Shown here in pieces: positions 61,197-64,000 of a stretch of DNA of 64,000 bases. Where the stretch lies: positions 248,001-312,000 of the forward strand of contig QXJR01000022.1 in the NCBI GenBank assembly GCA_020975725.1. Direction: 5' to 3'. Below the pieces are notes generated by a model. The model was not told the DNA's origin. It made no database searches and was given only the letters and a program-made list of their open reading frames with translations. The DNA comes from Picocystis sp. L7 (Eukaryota > Chlorophyta > Picocystophyceae > Picocystales > Picocystaceae). The translations under genes and the position numbers were made by a program. Numbering within the stretch: position 1 is the stretch's first letter; the number at the start of each line of letters is the position of its first letter.

Positions 61197-62199
61197 GGTC
61201 CACGCCTGCTGTTGGTCAACCCTGTGTTGGAGTTACCTGCGCACCGTTCGGACCACGCACGAGCCTTTCGGGGGCACAAGCACCTCTTCCAATCGCTTCT
61301 CAAACCTCCCAAACGCTACGGAACGCTCCCAGGTGCTTGCCAAACGCCGGAACGCCTGGTCGTCTCCACGAATCCGTCTGTATTCGCACCGTTTCGACGC
61401 TTGGTTTCACCGCCAATTCGACGCACGAGGGCGCAGGAAGCACCAGGACGACCAAGGAACAGTACCACGTGTCCAAACGCCTTCCAGTATCGATCGCGTA
61501 TCGCGTGAATGCGCGGCGAAGCGCAGAAGAGCAAGCGCGTCGAGGTGGATGTCCGCGTTTGGCGCGCAGGTGGAGGTCCTGGCGACGACTTCCTCTGCAG
61601 GTCGTGTCCTTTTCAAGCAGAGAAATGCCGAATACGTCCGGTTAGAAGGGGTCACGTGGCATACAGCGTCGAGGATGACTCGACGGATCTCGAGGTATCG
61701 GTTCAAGATATCGATAGGATAGGGAAGATATCGATGGGGGTTCGGGTGTCGATTCTGGGTTCGGTTCGCTTAACTTGTTCGATGTTTACCAAAGGACCTG
61801 GAGCCAAGGGTCGGTCTGGGGAGAAGATTCTCCCCGAGGGGGGTCCACCCGTTGGGGCCTTGCCTAGGACACGACGCCCTGCGGCACCCCACCTCGCAGA
61901 GGACCGTCACGATCGTCGTTCGTCCTCTGCGACGTCTGTAGCGACGATGAGGACCGGATTCCCGCCAAATCCCGACGTGACGCGGGGGGGGACGTCCCAC
62001 CCGCTCCTTGCGAATATTCGCATCGCGATCCTTCCTCTGTCGACCCCCTCCCTGGCGAATATGTGCAACGGCTCTCTGGAGGGGAGGGACTTGCCTGGGT
62101 TCGGTTTCTTGGAACGATCCAATTCGCATCCGACGACGAAGTCGACGAGAAGGAAGCTTGGAAGCGCATTCACGAGCGGTTTTGGTCGAAAGAGGAAGC
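61197..62199. promoter_or_regulatory. GCP3/CKS1 divergent promoter with all three recurrent motifs
   Basis: 1 kb between two cell-division genes. GCGAATATTCGC, a perfect 12-bp palindrome, is at 62010-62021. CGCAGAGGAC at 61895-61904 faces its inverse GTCCTCTGCG at 61922-61931. ATCGAT occurs at 61710 and 61730. Another half site, GCGAATATG, follows at 62054. Confidence 0.6.
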
Positions 62200-62545
62200 A
62201 TGCCGCCCATCCAATACTCCGAGAAATACTTCGACGACGTATACGAGTACAGGTGCGACGAAAGACGCATCCAGAAACGAGCGGTGCTGCAAAGCGAAGG
62301 GGATCGACGAGCTGACCGCCGCGGAGAACGAACGCTTGTGCAGGCACGTCGTCCTCCCGCCTGAAGTGGCGAAGCTGTTGCCCAAGGGAAGGTTGCTTTC
62401 GGAAGCAGAATGGAGAGGAATGGGTGTACAGCAGTCGAGGGGGTGGGTGCACTACGCGATCCACCGTCCAGAACCTCACATAATGCTGTTCAGGAGACCG
62501 TTGAACTACCAGCAACAGAATGCGAATCCTAACATCAACAAGTGA
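62200..62545 (+). CDS. CKS1: Cyclin-dependent kinase regulatory subunit CKS1
   Basis: Small CDK-binding, phosphate-reading cell-cycle protein. Two exons: 62200-62252 and 62344-62545, 91-bp intron (GTGCGA...CAG), joining AG+G to restore the Arg of [18 protein letters not shown]. The 84-residue product has the normal length: [58 protein letters not shown], with the HxPEPHILLFRRP-type CDK-binding and beta-hinge motif. The tail [11 protein letters not shown] is short and polar, as in plants. Clear ortholog. Confidence 0.96.
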
Positions 62546-62809
62546 TGCGAAAACCCCGCGGGTCCAACCCTCGAATAACGCACAGGAGGCTGTTCACTGG
62601 CATCACGCTCGCGTCGCATTGGAAATTGGATTCGGTATGGGAACAAACACAGACATCGTGCACGCTCAAAGAAGAAAAGCATTGTGAAGGGTACAAGGCA
62701 TGCATGTAAATACAGTGTTTTTTTCTGCCTACGCAACGTCTGTTCTCACTTCGGAGGGTACCACTTGCCATGCGCAAAGCTGCTCTGCGAAATCACTAGG
62801 ACAAGTCAA

Positions 62810-64000
62810 TTAGAGCTCCTCCTCATCATCATACACACCATCTTCCTCAATGGTCGCCTCCTGGTACTGCTGGTACTCTGATACAAGATCGTTCATGTTG
62901 GATTCAGCTTCTGTAAATTCCATCTCATCCATACCCTCACCCGTGTACCAGTGAAGGAAAGCCTTACGACGGAACATTGATGTAAACTGGTCGGACACTC
63001 GCCTAAACATGTCCTGAATTGCAGTGGTGTTACCAACAAAGGTAGATGACATTTTCAGCCCGGTGGGAGGAATGTCACACACGGAAGACTTGACATTGTT
63101 AGGAATCCACTCGACAAAGTACGCGGAGTTCTTGCTCTGCACCTGCATCATCTGTTCATCAACATCCTTCGTTGACATACGCCCACGGAAAAGAGCGGAT
63201 GCAGTCAAGTAGCGGCCCTGACGAGGATCGCCTGCACACATCATGTTCTTGGCATCCCACATCTGATGTGTAAGCTCTGGAACTGTCAGTGCACGATACT
63301 GCTGTGAGTGACGGGAAGTAAGTGGAGCAAACCCGACCATGAAAAAGTGCAAGCGTGGGAATGGGACAAGGTTGACGGCAAGCTTGCGGAGATCAGCGTT
63401 CAGCTGTCCAGGAAAGCGCAAGCAGCATGTGATGCCGGACATGACCTGCGAAACCAAGTGGTTAAGATCTCCAAAGGTTGGGTTTGAGAGCTTCAGGGAT
63501 CTGTGGCAGATATCGTAGAGTGCCTCGTTATCAAGGATCACGCACTCGTCTGCATTCTCAACCAGCTGGTGAATGGAAAGAGTGGCGTTGTACGGCTCAA
63601 CAACCGTATCAGAAACCTTGGGGGAAGGTACGACCGAGAAAGTAAGCATCATGCGGTCAGGATACTCCTCCCTAATCTTGGAGATCAACAGGGTGCCCAT
63701 TCCGGATCCAGTTCCTCCTCCCAGGGAATGGCACACTTGAAACCCCTGCAGGCAGTCACAGTTTTCTGACTCTCTCCTGACAACTTCCAGGACAGAGTCG
63801 ATTAGCTCGGCTCCTTCAGTGTAGTGTCCCTTTGCCCAGTTGTTGCCGGCTCCAGATTGACCAAAGACAAAGTTATCTGGTCGGAAGATCCTACCATGGG
63901 CGCCTGAACGGACCGAATCCATGGTTCCAGGCTCCAGATCCATCAGGACGGCACGGGGGACGTAGCGTCCACCATTTGCTTCGTTGAAGTAGACGTTGAT
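62810..64000 (-). CDS. TUBB: Beta-tubulin, 5' truncated by the window edge
   Basis: Microtubule subunit; about 395 C-terminal residues are visible and the frame runs off the right edge at [11 protein letters not shown]. The GTP-binding signature [87 protein letters not shown] and [20 protein letters not shown] are all intact. The C-terminus is the acidic tail [16 protein letters not shown]. No intron occurs in the visible part. It is convergent with CKS1 at 265 bp. Confidence 0.97.
   Translation of the reverse strand: MNVYFNEANGGRYVPRAVLMDLEPGTMDSVRSGAHGRIFRPDNFVFGQSGAGNNWAKGHYTEGAELIDSVLEVVRRESENCDCLQGFQVCHSLGGGTGSGMGTLLISKIREEYPDRMMLTFSVVPSPKVSDTVVEPYNATLSIHQLVENADECVILDNEALYDICHRSLKLSNPTFGDLNHLVSQVMSGITCCLRFPGQLNADLRKLAVNLVPFPRLHFFMVGFAPLTSRHSQQYRALTVPELTHQMWDAKNMMCAGDPRQGRYLTASALFRGRMSTKDVDEQMMQVQSKNSAYFVEWIPNNVKSSVCDIPPTGLKMSSTFVGNTTAIQDMFRRVSDQFTSMFRRKAFLHWYTGEGMDEMEFTEAESNMNDLVSEYQQYQEATIEEDGVYDDEEEL

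Noticed and set aside
1-64000. CRISPR arrays, rRNA, organelle DNA insertions
   Set aside because: No spaced direct repeats, rRNA segments or plastid/mitochondrial gene runs were seen.

Overview
This window looks like nuclear DNA of a green alga (Viridiplantae), probably from the streptophyte side, although nothing here fixes the genus. The evidence is a chlorophyll a/b-binding Lhca-type antenna protein, an AP2/ERF transcription factor, a TSJT1/aluminium-induced-type protein, a plastid-type lipoyl synthase, a plastid SirB chelatase and a thylakoid rubredoxin with a PDZ domain. These sit among ordinary eukaryotic genes such as SDHA, SEC11, fibrillarin, GCP3, CKS1 and beta-tubulin. Genes are dense (about one per 1.6 kb), lie on both strands, and have no introns or one or two short ones (about 70-145 bp). 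Many introns begin GTACGT, GTGCGT or GTGCGA instead of GTAAGT, and most splice joins below were set by protein continuity plus that donor pattern.

Layout. 0-3.7 kb: the end of a helical protein, VPS24/CHMP3 and SDHA. 3.7-6.2 kb: an A+T-rich, gene-poor island with a possible LTR-element fossil. 6.2-13.6 kb: a miniature homeodomain-like protein, an orphan, SurE, SEC11, a CBS-domain protein, a TSJT1-like protein and an AP2/ERF factor. 13.6-15.7 kb: G+C-rich sequence with no recognised gene. 15.7-28.9 kb: a small membrane protein, a twin-CX10C protein, DPH7, KLHDC4 (with an inserted IQ motif), a PhyH-type dioxygenase, lipoyl synthase, fibrillarin, a rhomboid-UBA protein, a CREST-family membrane protein and a mitochondrial oxoglutarate/malate-type carrier. 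29.3-33.8 kb: the PDZ-rubredoxin, then a second A+T-rich gene-free island. 33.8-42 kb: an orphan, an M13 (neprilysin-like) metallopeptidase, SirB, an LYR protein, DCN1 and a complete 700-bp Mutator-like TIR element. 42-54.6 kb: a BED-finger/DsbA-like fusion, two secreted ShK-domain proteins (with FN3 and with FAS1), a DHHC acyltransferase, the Lhca gene, a UBA protein, Y14, CMC4, tRNA-Thr(CGU), an EF-hand protein and a trigger-factor-like protein. 55.4-64 kb: long-chain acyl-CoA synthetase, GCP3, CKS1 and beta-tubulin.

Most gene pairs are divergent with a shared 0.2-1 kb promoter, or convergent with as little as 45 bp between stop codons. Three short words recur in the divergent promoters: the palindrome CGAATATTCG, the word CGCAGAGGAC, and clusters of ATCGAT. 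The GCP3/CKS1 promoter carries all three and drives two cell-division genes, with beta-tubulin next door.

The items most worth following up are the Mutator-like element with 11-bp target duplications, the BED-DsbA fusion, the mini-homeodomain protein, the palindromic promoter motif, the +4C splice donors, and the ShK and M13 proteins, which are unexpected in the plant lineage.
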